DNA from: Pseudomonadota bacterium
Lineage (GTDB): Bacteria > Pseudomonadota > Alphaproteobacteria > Rhizobiales > Phreatobacteraceae
Length of the DNA stretch: 40,039 nucleotides
Direction of reading: 5' to 3'
Assembly (NCBI GenBank): GCA_023416965.1
Contig: JAEZGJ010000312.1
Coordinates: 1-40,039 of the forward strand
In this document: positions 25,517 through 34,396 of the stretch, piece after piece
Layout of the letters: every line of letters starts with the position of its first letter
How positions within the stretch are numbered: the stretch's first letter is position 1
Program-made: the position numbers and the translations under genes
Notes under the pieces: model-generated
Seen by the model: the letters and a program-made list of their open reading frames with translations, nothing else
What the model was told of the DNA's origin: nothing
Database searches by the model: none

Positions 25517-26296
25517 ATGCTCGTGAAATCCGGCCCGCATCCAGTCCTGGCCGAACTCATGGCGCAGATCGCCGCCCGGCCGGACCGATACGCCCTTTTC
25601 TCGGACTTCGACGGCACGCTCGTCGAAATCGCCGAACGGCCGGAAGAGGTGATGGTTCCCGTCGACCTCGCCACGAACCTTGGGCGTGTGCGGCAGATGC
25701 TGGGCGGGGCGCTCGGCATCATCACCGGCCGCCCCCTCAGGCAGGTGGAGGAGTATATCGGCGCGGCCGGGCTGGAGGCTTCCGGCCTGCACGGCATCGA
25801 GTTCAACTTCCCCCTCACGGCCGGCGGCTCGCCAGCGACGCGCGAGGCGCCGCGCGACCTCATTGCCGAAGTGGTGAAGATCGTCGCCGCCGAGCCTGGC
25901 TTCCGGCTGGAGAACAAGGGCGCCATCCTCACGGTTCACTACCGGCAGGTGCCGGCGGCGGGCGGCCGGCTGCGTGCCGCCCTCGAGGAGGTCATCGAGC
26001 GGCTCAAGCTCGACCATCACCTCAAGGACGGTCGTGCCGTCATCGAGATCATCCCCAACGGCACCTCGAAGGGCACGGCTCTCGCCGAGTTCATGCGGCG
26101 CACGCCCTATGCCGGCCGCGTGCCGGTGATGATGGGCGACGACAAGGCCGACGAGGATGCCTTCGCCGTCGCCCAGGAGGCGGGCGGATATGGCCTCAAG
26201 GTCGCCGGCGAGCATTTCCGCTCCGGTGACGAGCCTTTCCGGCATGCCGGCGAGGTGCGCGACTTCATCGCGGCGCTTGCCGCACACAGCCGATGA
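25517..26296 (+). CDS. otsB: Trehalose-6-phosphate phosphatase
   Basis: A 259-residue HAD-superfamily phosphatase that converts trehalose-6-phosphate to trehalose. HAD motif I is SDFDGTLVEIA with the nucleophile Asp, motif II is in IITGRP, then LHGIEF, and motifs III/IV are NGTSKGTALAEF and MGDDKADEDAF. The start is uncertain: ATG 25517 has a weak ribosome binding site, ATG 25559 is a later option, and the frame is open upstream to 25448. The stop overlaps the GH15 start (ATGA), making a tight operon with the two following genes. Confidence 0.9.
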   Translation: MLVKSGPHPVLAELMAQIAARPDRYALFSDFDGTLVEIAERPEEVMVPVDLATNLGRVRQMLGGALGIITGRPLRQVEEYIGAAGLEASGLHGIEFNFPLTAGGSPATREAPRDLIAEVVKIVAAEPGFRLENKGAILTVHYRQVPAAGGRLRAALEEVIERLKLDHHLKDGRAVIEIIPNGTSKGTALAEFMRRTPYAGRVPVMMGDDKADEDAFAVAQEAGGYGLKVAGEHFRSGDEPFRHAGEVRDFIAALAAHSR

Positions 26297-28119
26297 CAAT
26301 CAAGGCAAGCCCCATGACAGACGCCTCGACCCACATCCAGCGCCCGGCGCCGCCGCCCATGGCCATCATCGGCAACAGCACGATCGCCGCGCTGATCGAC
26401 CAGAAGGCCCGGATCCTGTGGACGTGCTGGCCGCGGATCGACGGCGATCCGCTGTTCTCGGCCCTCGTCGGCGGGCCCGATCCGCAGCGCGGTTTCCTCT
26501 CGGTGGAACTCGAGGGTATGACCGCATCGACCCAGTCCTACGAGCGCAACACCGCGATCCTCATCACCGTGATGACGGCAGCCGACGGCTCGGCCATCCG
26601 GGTCACGGATTTCGCGCCGCGCTTCAAGCAGTATGACCGCATCTTCCGCCCGCCGATGATCCTCAGGCGCATCGAGCCGATCGCCGGCACGCCGCGGGTC
26701 AGGGTGAAGATGCGGCCGACCATGGCCTACGGCCGCCACGACGGCCGCCCGATCCCCGGGTCCAACCATATCCGGTACGTCTCCGAGGCGGGCGCCGTGC
26801 GGCTCACCTCGGACATACCCGTGGCCTACCTGTCGTCGGAGGCGCAGTTCGTCGTCACCAGGCCGATGACCATGATCATCCATGCCGACGAGACCTTCCC
26901 GAACTCCATCGAGGATGTCTGGTTCGCCTTCCTGCGCTCGACCCGGCAATACTGGCTCGACTGGGTGCGCTACCTCTCCATCCCCTACGAGTGGCAGGAC
27001 GCGGTGATCCGTGCCGCGGTGACACTGAAAATGTGCTCCTGCGAGGAGACGGGCGCCATCGTTGCGGCGCTCACCACCTCCATTCCGGAGGCGCCGGGGA
27101 CGGGGCGGAACTGGGACTACCGGTTCTGCTGGCTGCGCGACGCCTATTTCACCGTCCATGCGCTCAACAAGCTGGGCGCCACCCTGACCATGGAGCGCTT
27201 CCTCGACTACATGCGCTCGGTCATCGCCACGGAGAAGGGGCCCTACCTCAAGCCCGTCTATGCCATCGTGCCTGAGCATTCCCTGCACGAATGGATCTCG
27301 GAATCCCTGACCGGCTTCGACGGCGACGGCCCGGTGCGGATCGGCAATGCCGCGGCCGAACAGGTCCAGCACGACGTGACCGGGAGCATGATCCTGGCGG
27401 CGTCGCAGATGTTCTACGACCACCGCCTGCCGAAGCTGGGCGATGCGGCCCTGTTCCACGAGCTGGAGGCGCTGGGCGAGACGGCGGCCGCCATGGCCTT
27501 CGAGCCTGACGCCGGAATCTGGGAATATCGCGGCCGGCAGTCGATCCACACCCATTCGGCCGCCATGTGCTTCGCCGCCTGCGACCGGCTGGCAAAGATC
27601 GCGGAGCGGCTCGAGCTGCGGGTGCGGCAGGACTACTGGCAGGCCCACGCCGAGCGCATCCGCGCCGCCATCCTGGAGCGGTCCTGGAACGAGGCCGAGG
27701 GCTTCTTCGCCGCGAGCTTCGACGGCAGCGGCGCCGATGCCAGCACGCTGCTGCTGCACGAACTCGGCGTGGTCGAGGCCAGCGATCCGCGTTTCGTGCG
27801 GACGGTGGAGACGCTGCAGAAGCGGCTGACGCGGCAGGGCTACCTGCTGCGCTACGACGAGCGCGACGATTTCGGCACGCCCTCCACCTCCTTCACCATC
27901 TGCACCTTCTGGCTTGCCGATGCGCTCTACGCCATCGGCCGGGTCGACGAGGCGCGCGAGATCTTCGAGGCGCTGCTGGCGCGGCGCAACCATGTCGGCC
28001 TCCTGTCGGAGGACATCGACCCGGAGACCGGCGATCTCTGGGGCAATTTCCCGCAGACCTATTCGATGGTCGGGATCATCGTGACGGCCATGCGGCTGTC
28101 GCGCGACTGGATCCACTAG
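26293..28119 (+). CDS. Glycoside hydrolase family 15 protein (glucoamylase/trehalase-like)
   Basis: A 608-residue protein with an N-terminal beta-sandwich (about 1-250) and an (alpha/alpha)6 barrel. The GH15 signature NWDYRFCWLRD starts at N273, and the C-terminal SEDIDPETGDLWGNFPQ holds the candidate catalytic base E573. No signal peptide is seen, so it acts in the cytosol. GH15 members include glucoamylases and, in Mycobacterium and Thermoplasma, trehalases; between otsB and otsA a trehalose or alpha-glucan substrate is likely, but sequence alone does not decide. It is coupled to otsB by a 4-bp overlap; otsA follows after 123 bp. Confidence 0.88.
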   Translation: MTIKASPMTDASTHIQRPAPPPMAIIGNSTIAALIDQKARILWTCWPRIDGDPLFSALVGGPDPQRGFLSVELEGMTASTQSYERNTAILITVMTAADGSAIRVTDFAPRFKQYDRIFRPPMILRRIEPIAGTPRVRVKMRPTMAYGRHDGRPIPGSNHIRYVSEAGAVRLTSDIPVAYLSSEAQFVVTRPMTMIIHADETFPNSIEDVWFAFLRSTRQYWLDWVRYLSIPYEWQDAVIRAAVTLKMCSCEETGAIVAALTTSIPEAPGTGRNWDYRFCWLRDAYFTVHALNKLGATLTMERFLDYMRSVIATEKGPYLKPVYAIVPEHSLHEWISESLTGFDGDGPVRIGNAAAEQVQHDVTGSMILAASQMFYDHRLPKLGDAALFHELEALGETAAAMAFEPDAGIWEYRGRQSIHTHSAAMCFAACDRLAKIAERLELRVRQDYWQAHAERIRAAILERSWNEAEGFFAASFDGSGADASTLLLHELGVVEASDPRFVRTVETLQKRLTRQGYLLRYDERDDFGTPSTSFTICTFWLADALYAIGRVDEAREIFEALLARRNHVGLLSEDIDPETGDLWGNFPQTYSMVGIIVTAMRLSRDWIH

Positions 28120-28121
28120 CC

Positions 28122-28144
28122 GCCGTCCCCCAAGGGGGATCGGC
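28122..28144 (+). other. Hairpin between the GH15 gene and otsA
   Basis: GCCG-TCCCCC, a 2-base loop (AA), GGGGGA-T-CGGC: ten paired bases with one bulged T. It lies 3 bp after the GH15 stop and 98 bp before otsA. There is no T-run, so it is more likely an mRNA-stabilising or processing stem than a terminator. The tight loop would open to four bases in RNA. Confidence 0.35.
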
Positions 28145-28242
28145 ATGTCACAGGCGTCCGGACGTCCCGCCCGCGGGCCCGGCAGGAAGATGGAGGGGGC
28201 AAGGCGGTCGCGCTTCGGCGGCCGGGGCCCGGATCAGGCGCG

Positions 28243-30480
28243 ATGAAGCAGTTCACCCGAGGGGCCGTCGTCCTGGCACTGGCCGTCATGGCCCTGATCG
28301 GCCTGTTCGCAGCGCTCGTGCCGCTGTCGAACTCGCTGATCGAGCAATGGGCGCGTCGTGACGTCGAGCTGCGGTCCGAGCTCGTCTTCAACTCCATCCG
28401 CGACCGGGTGGAGCGGGAGATCGCCGGCCAGACCCAGGAACTCGTTCCCTTCTTCCAGCGCCTGACCACCGACGAGCGGATCATGGCCCTCGGCCTCTGC
28501 GACGCGCAGGGGAGCATCACGGTGGCCACGTCGCGCATGCCGCGCGACCTCGACTGCCGGATACCCGGCGCGGGTGGCGCCGCCGAATCCGGCGCCCGCT
28601 TTGCCCGCATGCGTATCGCCGGGGAGAGGGTGCTGATCGGCGTCTTCCCCATCGCTGCGGCCGGCCAGTCCGCCCATCTCGTGATCCTGCACGAACTCGG
28701 CTTCGTAGCCGACCGCATCGGCGAGGCGCGCTGGTATCTGGTCGTGGTCGGGCTCGCCCTGCTGCTGCTCGTCGGCGCCGTCGCGGCGCTCATCGTCGGC
28801 CTCCTGCAGCGGCGCTACATGCGGGCGGTGCTCTCCAGCATCCAGGCCCTCAAGGCCGGCCGGCCGGCGCGCTCGCGCAGCCTCATGGATCCGCGGGTGC
28901 AGGAGGAGAGCCGGGAGATCCGCGGCCTCCTGCGGGATTTTCGCGAGAAGATCCGGCAGGAGGACGGCGCGACCGTGGAATGGGCACCTTCGACGCTGCA
29001 GGACCTCCTGGAGAAGGAGCTGCCGGACGCGGAGGTCTTCGTCGTCTCCAACCGCGAGCCCTATATCCACAACCGCGACGGTGACACGGTGGTGGTGCAG
29101 CGTCCCGCCAGCGGCCTCGTCTCGGCCCTGGAGCCGGTCATGCGCGCCTGCGGCGGCGTCTGGGTCGCCCACGGCTCCGGCTCTGCCGACCGGGAGACCG
29201 TGGATGCCGAGGACCACGTGGCCGTGCCGCCGGGCAAGCCGGCCTATCGCCTCCGTCGCGTCTGGATCACCGACGAGGAGCAGGAGGGCTATTATTACGG
29301 CCTCGCCAACGAGGGGCTCTGGCCGCTCTGCCACCTGGCCTATGTCCGCCCCATCTTCCGCGAGGCCGACTGGAACCATTATGTGGCGGTCAACCAGCGC
29401 TTCGCCGACGCAGTGGTGAGCGAGGCGACGCGGCCCGACCCGGTCATCATGGTGCAGGACTATCACTTCGCGCTGCTGCCGCGGATGATCCGCGAACAAT
29501 TGCCCAAGGCGACCATCCTCACCTTCTGGCACATCCCATGGCCCAATGCGGAGGCCTTCGGCATCTGCCCGTGGAAGGAGGAGATCATTGCAGGCCTGCT
29601 CGGCTCGACCGTGCTCGGCTTCCACACCCAGGCCCATTGCAACAATTTCTTCGAGACGGTGGACCGGTTCATGGAGAGCCGCATCGACCGCGAGCACAGA
29701 TCGGTGGTTTTCGGCGGCGAGGAGACGATGGTCCGGCCCTATCCGATCTCCATCGAATGGCCGCCGGCAGCCCTCCTGTCCCAGCAACCGGTCGAGACCT
29801 GCCGGCAGGCGGTGCGCGAGCGCTATGGCCTTCCCCCCGACATGAAGATCGGAGTGGGCATCGAGCGCTTCGACTACACCAAGGGAATCCTCGACCGGCT
29901 GCAGGCGATCGATGAACTGCTCATTCGCCAACCGGAATGGAAGGGGCGCTTCACCTTCATCCAGATCGTCGCGCCGACGCGATCGAAGCTCGCCAGCTAC
30001 ACTGCGCTGCAGGAGGAGGCGCTGCGGATCACGGCGGAGGTCAATGAGCGCCACGGCGGCGAGGGCTACCAGCCGATCCACCTCGTCATCCGCCACCACG
30101 AGCCGGAGGACGTCTATGAGCTCTTCCGCGCCGCCGACATCTGCGTCGTGTCGAGCCTGCACGACGGCATGAACCTGGTCGCCAAGGAATTCGTCGCCGC
30201 CCGCGATGACGAGCAGGGCGTTCTCGTCCTCTCTCGCTTCGCCGGCGCGTCGAGCGAACTCTCCGAGGCGCTGATCATCAACCCCTACGACGTGCAGGGC
30301 ATGGCGGAGGCCATCGGCCGCGCCCTGGTCATGCCGGAGGTGGAGCAGCGCGAGCGCATGCGGCTCATGCGCAGCCATGTCCGCGAGCGCAACGTCTACC
30401 GCTGGGCCGGCCAGATCCTTCTCGACGCCTCGCGGCTGCGCAAGCGTCAGCGGGTGCAGGAATTCGCCAACGACGATTGA
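28243..30480 (+). CDS. otsA: Membrane-anchored trehalose-6-phosphate synthase with N-terminal sensor-like module
   Basis: A 745-residue fusion. Residues 7-29 and about 164-189 are transmembrane helices enclosing a roughly 135-residue extracytoplasmic domain. After TM2 comes a 60-residue helical, HAMP-like linker (190-250). From about 264 to 735 it is a complete GT20 synthase making trehalose-6-phosphate from UDP-glucose and glucose-6-phosphate: SNREPY (R271), GVWVAHGSG, YYYGLANEGLWPLCH, HIPWPNAE, GIERFDYTKG (R542, K547) and SSLHDGMNLVAKEF (D641) match the OtsA active site. Soluble E. coli OtsA has 474 residues, so the first 260 are an addition. The ATG at 28243 has GGATCAGG upstream. Sensing by the periplasmic part is inference. 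Confidence 0.88.
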   Translation: MKQFTRGAVVLALAVMALIGLFAALVPLSNSLIEQWARRDVELRSELVFNSIRDRVEREIAGQTQELVPFFQRLTTDERIMALGLCDAQGSITVATSRMPRDLDCRIPGAGGAAESGARFARMRIAGERVLIGVFPIAAAGQSAHLVILHELGFVADRIGEARWYLVVVGLALLLLVGAVAALIVGLLQRRYMRAVLSSIQALKAGRPARSRSLMDPRVQEESREIRGLLRDFREKIRQEDGATVEWAPSTLQDLLEKELPDAEVFVVSNREPYIHNRDGDTVVVQRPASGLVSALEPVMRACGGVWVAHGSGSADRETVDAEDHVAVPPGKPAYRLRRVWITDEEQEGYYYGLANEGLWPLCHLAYVRPIFREADWNHYVAVNQRFADAVVSEATRPDPVIMVQDYHFALLPRMIREQLPKATILTFWHIPWPNAEAFGICPWKEEIIAGLLGSTVLGFHTQAHCNNFFETVDRFMESRIDREHRSVVFGGEETMVRPYPISIEWPPAALLSQQPVETCRQAVRERYGLPPDMKIGVGIERFDYTKGILDRLQAIDELLIRQPEWKGRFTFIQIVAPTRSKLASYTALQEEALRITAEVNERHGGEGYQPIHLVIRHHEPEDVYELFRAADICVVSSLHDGMNLVAKEFVAARDDEQGVLVLSRFAGASSELSEALIINPYDVQGMAEAIGRALVMPEVEQRERMRLMRSHVRERNVYRWAGQILLDASRLRKRQRVQEFANDD

Positions 30481-30543
30481 TCGACGGTCCGGCGAAACCG
30501 GGAGGCTTCGCCCGCGTTGCGTGAAGGGCTCGAGGAGGCTGGC

Positions 30544-31998
30544 GTGACGACGAAGACGACGAAGGCGGTGGATGGTGCGGTCATCGAGACCGACATTCCC
30601 GCGCGGCTCGACCGCCTGCCCTGGGGCCGGTTCCACACCCTCGTCGTCGCCGCGCTCGGCATCACCTGGATCCTGGACGGGCTGGAGGTGACGCTCGCCG
30701 GGACGGTGGCCGGCGCACTGAAGGCCAGCCCGGTGCTGCAGTTCTCCAACCTCGACGTCGGCCTCGCCGGCAGCGCCTATCTCGCCGGCGCGGTGCTCGG
30801 CGCGCTGTTCTTCGGCTGGCTGACCGATCGCCTCGGCCGCAAGAAGCTCTTCTTCATCACGCTCACGGTCTATCTGGTGGCCACCGCCGCCACCGCCTTC
30901 TCCTGGAACCTCTGGAGCTTCATGCTCTTCCGCTTCCTCACGGGAGCGGGGATTGGCGGCGAATATGCGGCCATCAATTCCACGATCCAGGAGCTGGTGC
31001 CGGCGCGGGTGCGCGGCTGGACCGATCTCGTCATCAACGGCTCCTTCTGGATCGGCGCCGCGCTCGGGGCGGTCGGCGCCATCGTGCTGCTCGACCCCGC
31101 CTATCTCGCGCCGGATTACGGCTGGCGCGCCGCCTTCCTCATCGGCGCGCTGCTCGCCCTCGTCATCTTCCTCATGCGGCTGTGGCTGCCGGAGAGCCCG
31201 CGCTGGCTGATGACCCACGGCCGCATCGCCGAGGCGGAGGCCATCGTCGCCGGCATCGAGGCTCGGATGCGGGCCGAGGGCCACGTCATTCCCGATACGC
31301 CGCTGCCGAAAGTCAGGCTGAGGGCGCGGGCCTCCACGCCCTTCTCGGACGTGTTCCACACGCTGCTGCACCGGCACCGCGGCCGCTCGGCGGTCGGCTT
31401 CGTGCTGATGGCGGCGCAGGCCTTCTTCTACAACGCCATCTTCTTCACCTATGCCCTGGTGCTCACCGATTTCTACGGCATCGCCGCCAATCAGGTCGGC
31501 TGGTACATTCTGCCCTTCGCGCTCGGCAACGTGCTCGGCCCCATCGTGCTCGGCCGCTTCTTCGACACGTGGGGCCGCCGTCCCATGATCGCCCTGACCT
31601 ACACCATGTCGGGCCTGCTGCTGGCCGCGACGGGCTGGATGTTCGCCGAGGGGATGCTGACGGCGCAGACCCAGACCATCGCCTGGATGGTGATCTTCTT
31701 CTTCGCCTCCTCCGCCGCCAGCGCCGCCTATCTGACCGTCAGCGAAACCTTCCCGCTCGAGCTCAGGGCGCTCGCCATCGCGATCTTCTATGCGATCGGC
31801 ACCGGCATCGGCGGCATCATCGGCCCCTGGCTCTTCGGCACGCTGATCGAGACAGGCTCGCGCTGGTCGCTGTTCGGCGGCTATGTCTTCGGCGCCGTGC
31901 TCATGGTGATAGCCGCCGGCGTCATGCTGCGCTGGGGCGTGGCGGCGGAGCGCCGCTCCCTCGAGGATGTCAGCCGCCCTCTCTCCCATATCGACTGA
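30544..31998 (+). CDS. MFS transporter, metabolite:proton symporter type
   Basis: A 484-residue major facilitator with 12 hydrophobic segments in two halves. The loop 2-3 signature is GWLTDRLGRKKLFF, TM4-5 shows RFLTGAGIGGEYAAINSTIQE, and PESPRWL follows TM6, as in sugar-porter and aromatic-acid relatives (YdjE/PcaK-like). The second-half equivalent is GRFFDTWGRRP. The start is taken as GTG 30544 after GAGGAGG (30532-30538); an in-frame TTG at 30517 lacks a better site. It lies 63 bp after otsA, so it could be cotranscribed. The substrate is unknown; location suggests sugar, the IclR neighbour suggests an organic acid. Confidence 0.82.
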   Translation: MTTKTTKAVDGAVIETDIPARLDRLPWGRFHTLVVAALGITWILDGLEVTLAGTVAGALKASPVLQFSNLDVGLAGSAYLAGAVLGALFFGWLTDRLGRKKLFFITLTVYLVATAATAFSWNLWSFMLFRFLTGAGIGGEYAAINSTIQELVPARVRGWTDLVINGSFWIGAALGAVGAIVLLDPAYLAPDYGWRAAFLIGALLALVIFLMRLWLPESPRWLMTHGRIAEAEAIVAGIEARMRAEGHVIPDTPLPKVRLRARASTPFSDVFHTLLHRHRGRSAVGFVLMAAQAFFYNAIFFTYALVLTDFYGIAANQVGWYILPFALGNVLGPIVLGRFFDTWGRRPMIALTYTMSGLLLAATGWMFAEGMLTAQTQTIAWMVIFFFASSAASAAYLTVSETFPLELRALAIAIFYAIGTGIGGIIGPWLFGTLIETGSRWSLFGGYVFGAVLMVIAAGVMLRWGVAAERRSLEDVSRPLSHID

Positions 31999-32117
31999 CG
32001 GAACGCATCCGGCGCATGGCCGCTGCCCGCAAGGCCCTCTGGTCTTTGCATGAGTATTGATGATCGATACAACCGTTCCGAAAGGCGCATCATGCGCCTG
32101 TCGAGGGGATCATCGAC

Positions 32118-32933
32118 GTGTCGACGCAGCAGGGATTCGAGCGCCGCTACCAGGCGCCGGAACGCGAACCGATTATCGAGGTGGACGAGCGCCTGTTCCT
32201 GAAGTCCGCAGCCAGGTCCTTCTACGTGCTCGAGGCCTTCGCCCGCAGTCCGCGGCCTCTTTCCCTGGCCGAAGTCGCCAAGGGCGCCAAGATTTCCAAG
32301 AGCGCGGCGCAGCGCGTCGTCCAGACCCTGCTCGTGCTCGGCTATCTCGAACGATCCCCCACAGGCACCGGCGTGGTGCCGGGCCGCCGCATCCTCGACC
32401 GTTCCTTCGACTATCTCCGGTCCAACCCGCTGATCGAGCGGGCGACGCCGATCCTCACCGAACTGCGCAAGACCTGCGGCGAGCGGGTAGATCTCAGCCT
32501 CTTCGACGACGTGACGATCCTCTATGCCATCCGCCTGCAGAGCAAGCGCGAGACCTTCTACGCCACCCTGTCGGGACGCCGCATGCCGACCTTCGCCACC
32601 GCCGGCGGGCGCGCCATGCTGGCCTGCCTCGACGACCGGCATGCCGACGACATCATCCGCCGCTCCAAGCTCGCCCCGCTCACCCCGAAGACCCTCGTCG
32701 ACCCGGCACTGATCCGCCAGCGCATCGAGGAGGCACGTCGTGACGGCTATGCCTATGTGCAGGAAGAGGCGCTGATGGGCGAGATCGTGGTGGCGGCGGC
32801 GGTGGTGAAGGAGCGCAACATGCCGGCCGGAGCCATCCACATCGCGGGATCGCTGGCCGACTGGTCGGCGGAGGAGTTCCGCAAGCGCTTTGCGCCGCTG
32901 GCCATCGAGGCCGCCCGCGCCCTGTCCGGGTGA
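32118..32933 (+). CDS. IclR family transcriptional regulator
   Basis: A 271-residue repressor/activator with an N-terminal winged helix-turn-helix (about 28-90, LAEVAKGAKISKSAAQRVVQTL) and the IclR effector-binding domain (about 110-265). Such proteins commonly control catabolism of aromatic or other organic acids. The start is GTG 32118 with GAGGGGA eight bases upstream. The 119-bp gap before it contains GTAT-N9-ATAC (32054-32070), a possible operator. It is likely to control the adjacent MFS gene and/or the downstream Old Yellow Enzyme, but this is inference. Confidence 0.85.
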   Translation: MSTQQGFERRYQAPEREPIIEVDERLFLKSAARSFYVLEAFARSPRPLSLAEVAKGAKISKSAAQRVVQTLLVLGYLERSPTGTGVVPGRRILDRSFDYLRSNPLIERATPILTELRKTCGERVDLSLFDDVTILYAIRLQSKRETFYATLSGRRMPTFATAGGRAMLACLDDRHADDIIRRSKLAPLTPKTLVDPALIRQRIEEARRDGYAYVQEEALMGEIVVAAAVVKERNMPAGAIHIAGSLADWSAEEFRKRFAPLAIEAARALSG

Positions 32934-33061
32934 CCACACCCTGATGTGATCGTTCGCCCTTCGCCGCCCGGCTTGCTGCGCTGCAGCACAGACCCCAGAT
33001 CGGCCTCGTCCCTTTCCTCAAGGCCCCTCCGCGGGCCATCCGTCCATCCAGGAGACTTCCG

Positions 33062-34159
33062 ATGAGCCAGGACCCGAGCCCGCTGTTCCAGCCCTTCACC
33101 CTCGGCGACCTGACGCTGCCCAACCGCATCGTCATGGCGCCGCTCACCCGCAACCGGGCGACGCCCGGCACCGACGCCGCCAACGAACTCACCGCCACCT
33201 ATTATCGCCAGCGCGCCAGCGCCGGGCTCATCATCTCCGAGGGCACCCAGGTCTCGCCCCAGGGCCAGGGCTATCTGCAGACCCCCGGCCTCTACAGCCC
33301 GGCCCAGATCGCCGGCTGGAAGACGGTCACCGACACGGTCCACGCCGCCGGCGGGCGCATGTTCGCGCAGATCTGGCATGTCGGCCGCGTCTCGCACGAA
33401 TCGCTGCTGAACGGCGGCGCACCCGTGGCGCCCTCCGCCATCGCCGCGAAGTCGAAGACCTACATCGCTGGCGGCTTCGCCGACGTCACGCCGCCGCGGG
33501 CCCTGACCCTCGACGAGATCCCCGGCGTCGTCGGCGAATATGCCGATGCGGCCGCCAATGCCCTGAAGGCCGGCTTCGACGGCGTCGAAATCCACGGCGC
33601 GAACGGCTATCTCATCGACCAGTTCCTCAAGGACGGCGCCAACCATCGCCAGGACGCCTATGGCGGCCCGGCGGAGAACCGGGTGCGGTTCGGCCTCGAA
33701 GTGGTCGACGCCATCCTCAAGGTCTTCCCCAGGACCCGCCTCGGCATCCGCATCTCGCCGGTCAGCCCGGCCAACGACACGGTCACTTCCGACCCGGCCC
33801 AGGTCTTCGGCCTCTTCGTCTCCGAACTGTCGAAGCGTGGCATCGCCTTCATCCACGTGGTGGAGGGCGCGACCGGCGGCCCGCGCGACAACGTGCCGTT
33901 CGACTGGGCGGCGCTGCGCAAGTCCTTCTCCGGCGCCTATATCGCCAATAACGGCTATACCCGCGACATGGCCATCGAGGCTGTCAGCGAAGGCCGGGCC
34001 GACCTCGTCGCCTTCGGCAAGGCCTTCATCGCCAATCCGGACCTGGTGGAACGCCTGCGCCTCGACGCGCCCCTGAACGAACTCGACCGCACGACGCTCT
34101 ATGGCGGCGGCGAGAAGGGTTACGTCGACTATCCGGCGCTCGCCGAAGCGGCCGAATAG
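33062..34159 (+). CDS. Old Yellow Enzyme family alkene reductase (NemA type)
   Basis: A 365-residue FMN-dependent TIM-barrel reductase of electrophilic alkenes, N-ethylmaleimide and nitro-esters. The N-terminal FTLGDLTLPNRIVMAPLTRNRA is the family start, the substrate-anion pair His/Asn is in EIHGANGYLIDQF, and DAYGG with NRVRFGLEV follows. The ATG at 33062 has AGGAG at 33051-33055. It is separated from iclR by 128 bp and is probably its own unit. A strong hairpin lies 52 bp after the stop. Confidence 0.9.
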   Translation: MSQDPSPLFQPFTLGDLTLPNRIVMAPLTRNRATPGTDAANELTATYYRQRASAGLIISEGTQVSPQGQGYLQTPGLYSPAQIAGWKTVTDTVHAAGGRMFAQIWHVGRVSHESLLNGGAPVAPSAIAAKSKTYIAGGFADVTPPRALTLDEIPGVVGEYADAAANALKAGFDGVEIHGANGYLIDQFLKDGANHRQDAYGGPAENRVRFGLEVVDAILKVFPRTRLGIRISPVSPANDTVTSDPAQVFGLFVSELSKRGIAFIHVVEGATGGPRDNVPFDWAALRKSFSGAYIANNGYTRDMAIEAVSEGRADLVAFGKAFIANPDLVERLRLDAPLNELDRTTLYGGGEKGYVDYPALAEAAE

Positions 34160-34210
34160 CGCACGGGACGGGGCGGCGCCACGCCGCTCCGTCGTCTCCG
34201 GGTGGGGGAG

Positions 34211-34237
34211 ATCTGGCGGTTCCGAAGACCGCCAGAT
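34211..34237 (+). terminator. Hairpin downstream of the alkene reductase gene, likely terminator
   Basis: A perfect 10-bp stem (ATCTGGCGGT / ACCGCCAGAT) with a 7-nt loop TCCGAAG. On the plus strand it is followed by TAGTCTCTCC, so the T-tract is weak. It separates the reductase gene from the leftward orphan genes beyond and could serve both directions. Confidence 0.45.
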
Positions 34238-34327
34238 TAGTCTCTCCAGCGGTGTCTGGGTCTATCACGCTTCCCGAAATTTGCTCGATCAACCGTCGAC
34301 TTAGCCCTCCGCAGGACAAGCGGCCTG

Positions 34328-34396
34328 CTAGTCCCCATTGGTACAAGCGGTATTGATCGCAGCGAGCTCAGCGGTCGAATAGGTGTAAGGCATCAT
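34328..34396 (-). CDS. Candidate 21-22-residue peptide with strong ribosome binding site
   Basis: Two adjacent ATGs (34396, 34393) follow GGAGGGAAG (34405-34397), spacing 6 to the second ATG, the strongest site on this strand nearby. The peptide (MPYTYSTAELAAINTACTNGD from the second ATG) ends at TAG 34328. It overlaps the end of the orphan gene in another frame by 26-29 bp. It may be a real small protein or the start of a gene broken by a stop; I recognise no family. Confidence 0.3.
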   Translation of the reverse strand: MMPYTYSTAELAAINTACTNGD

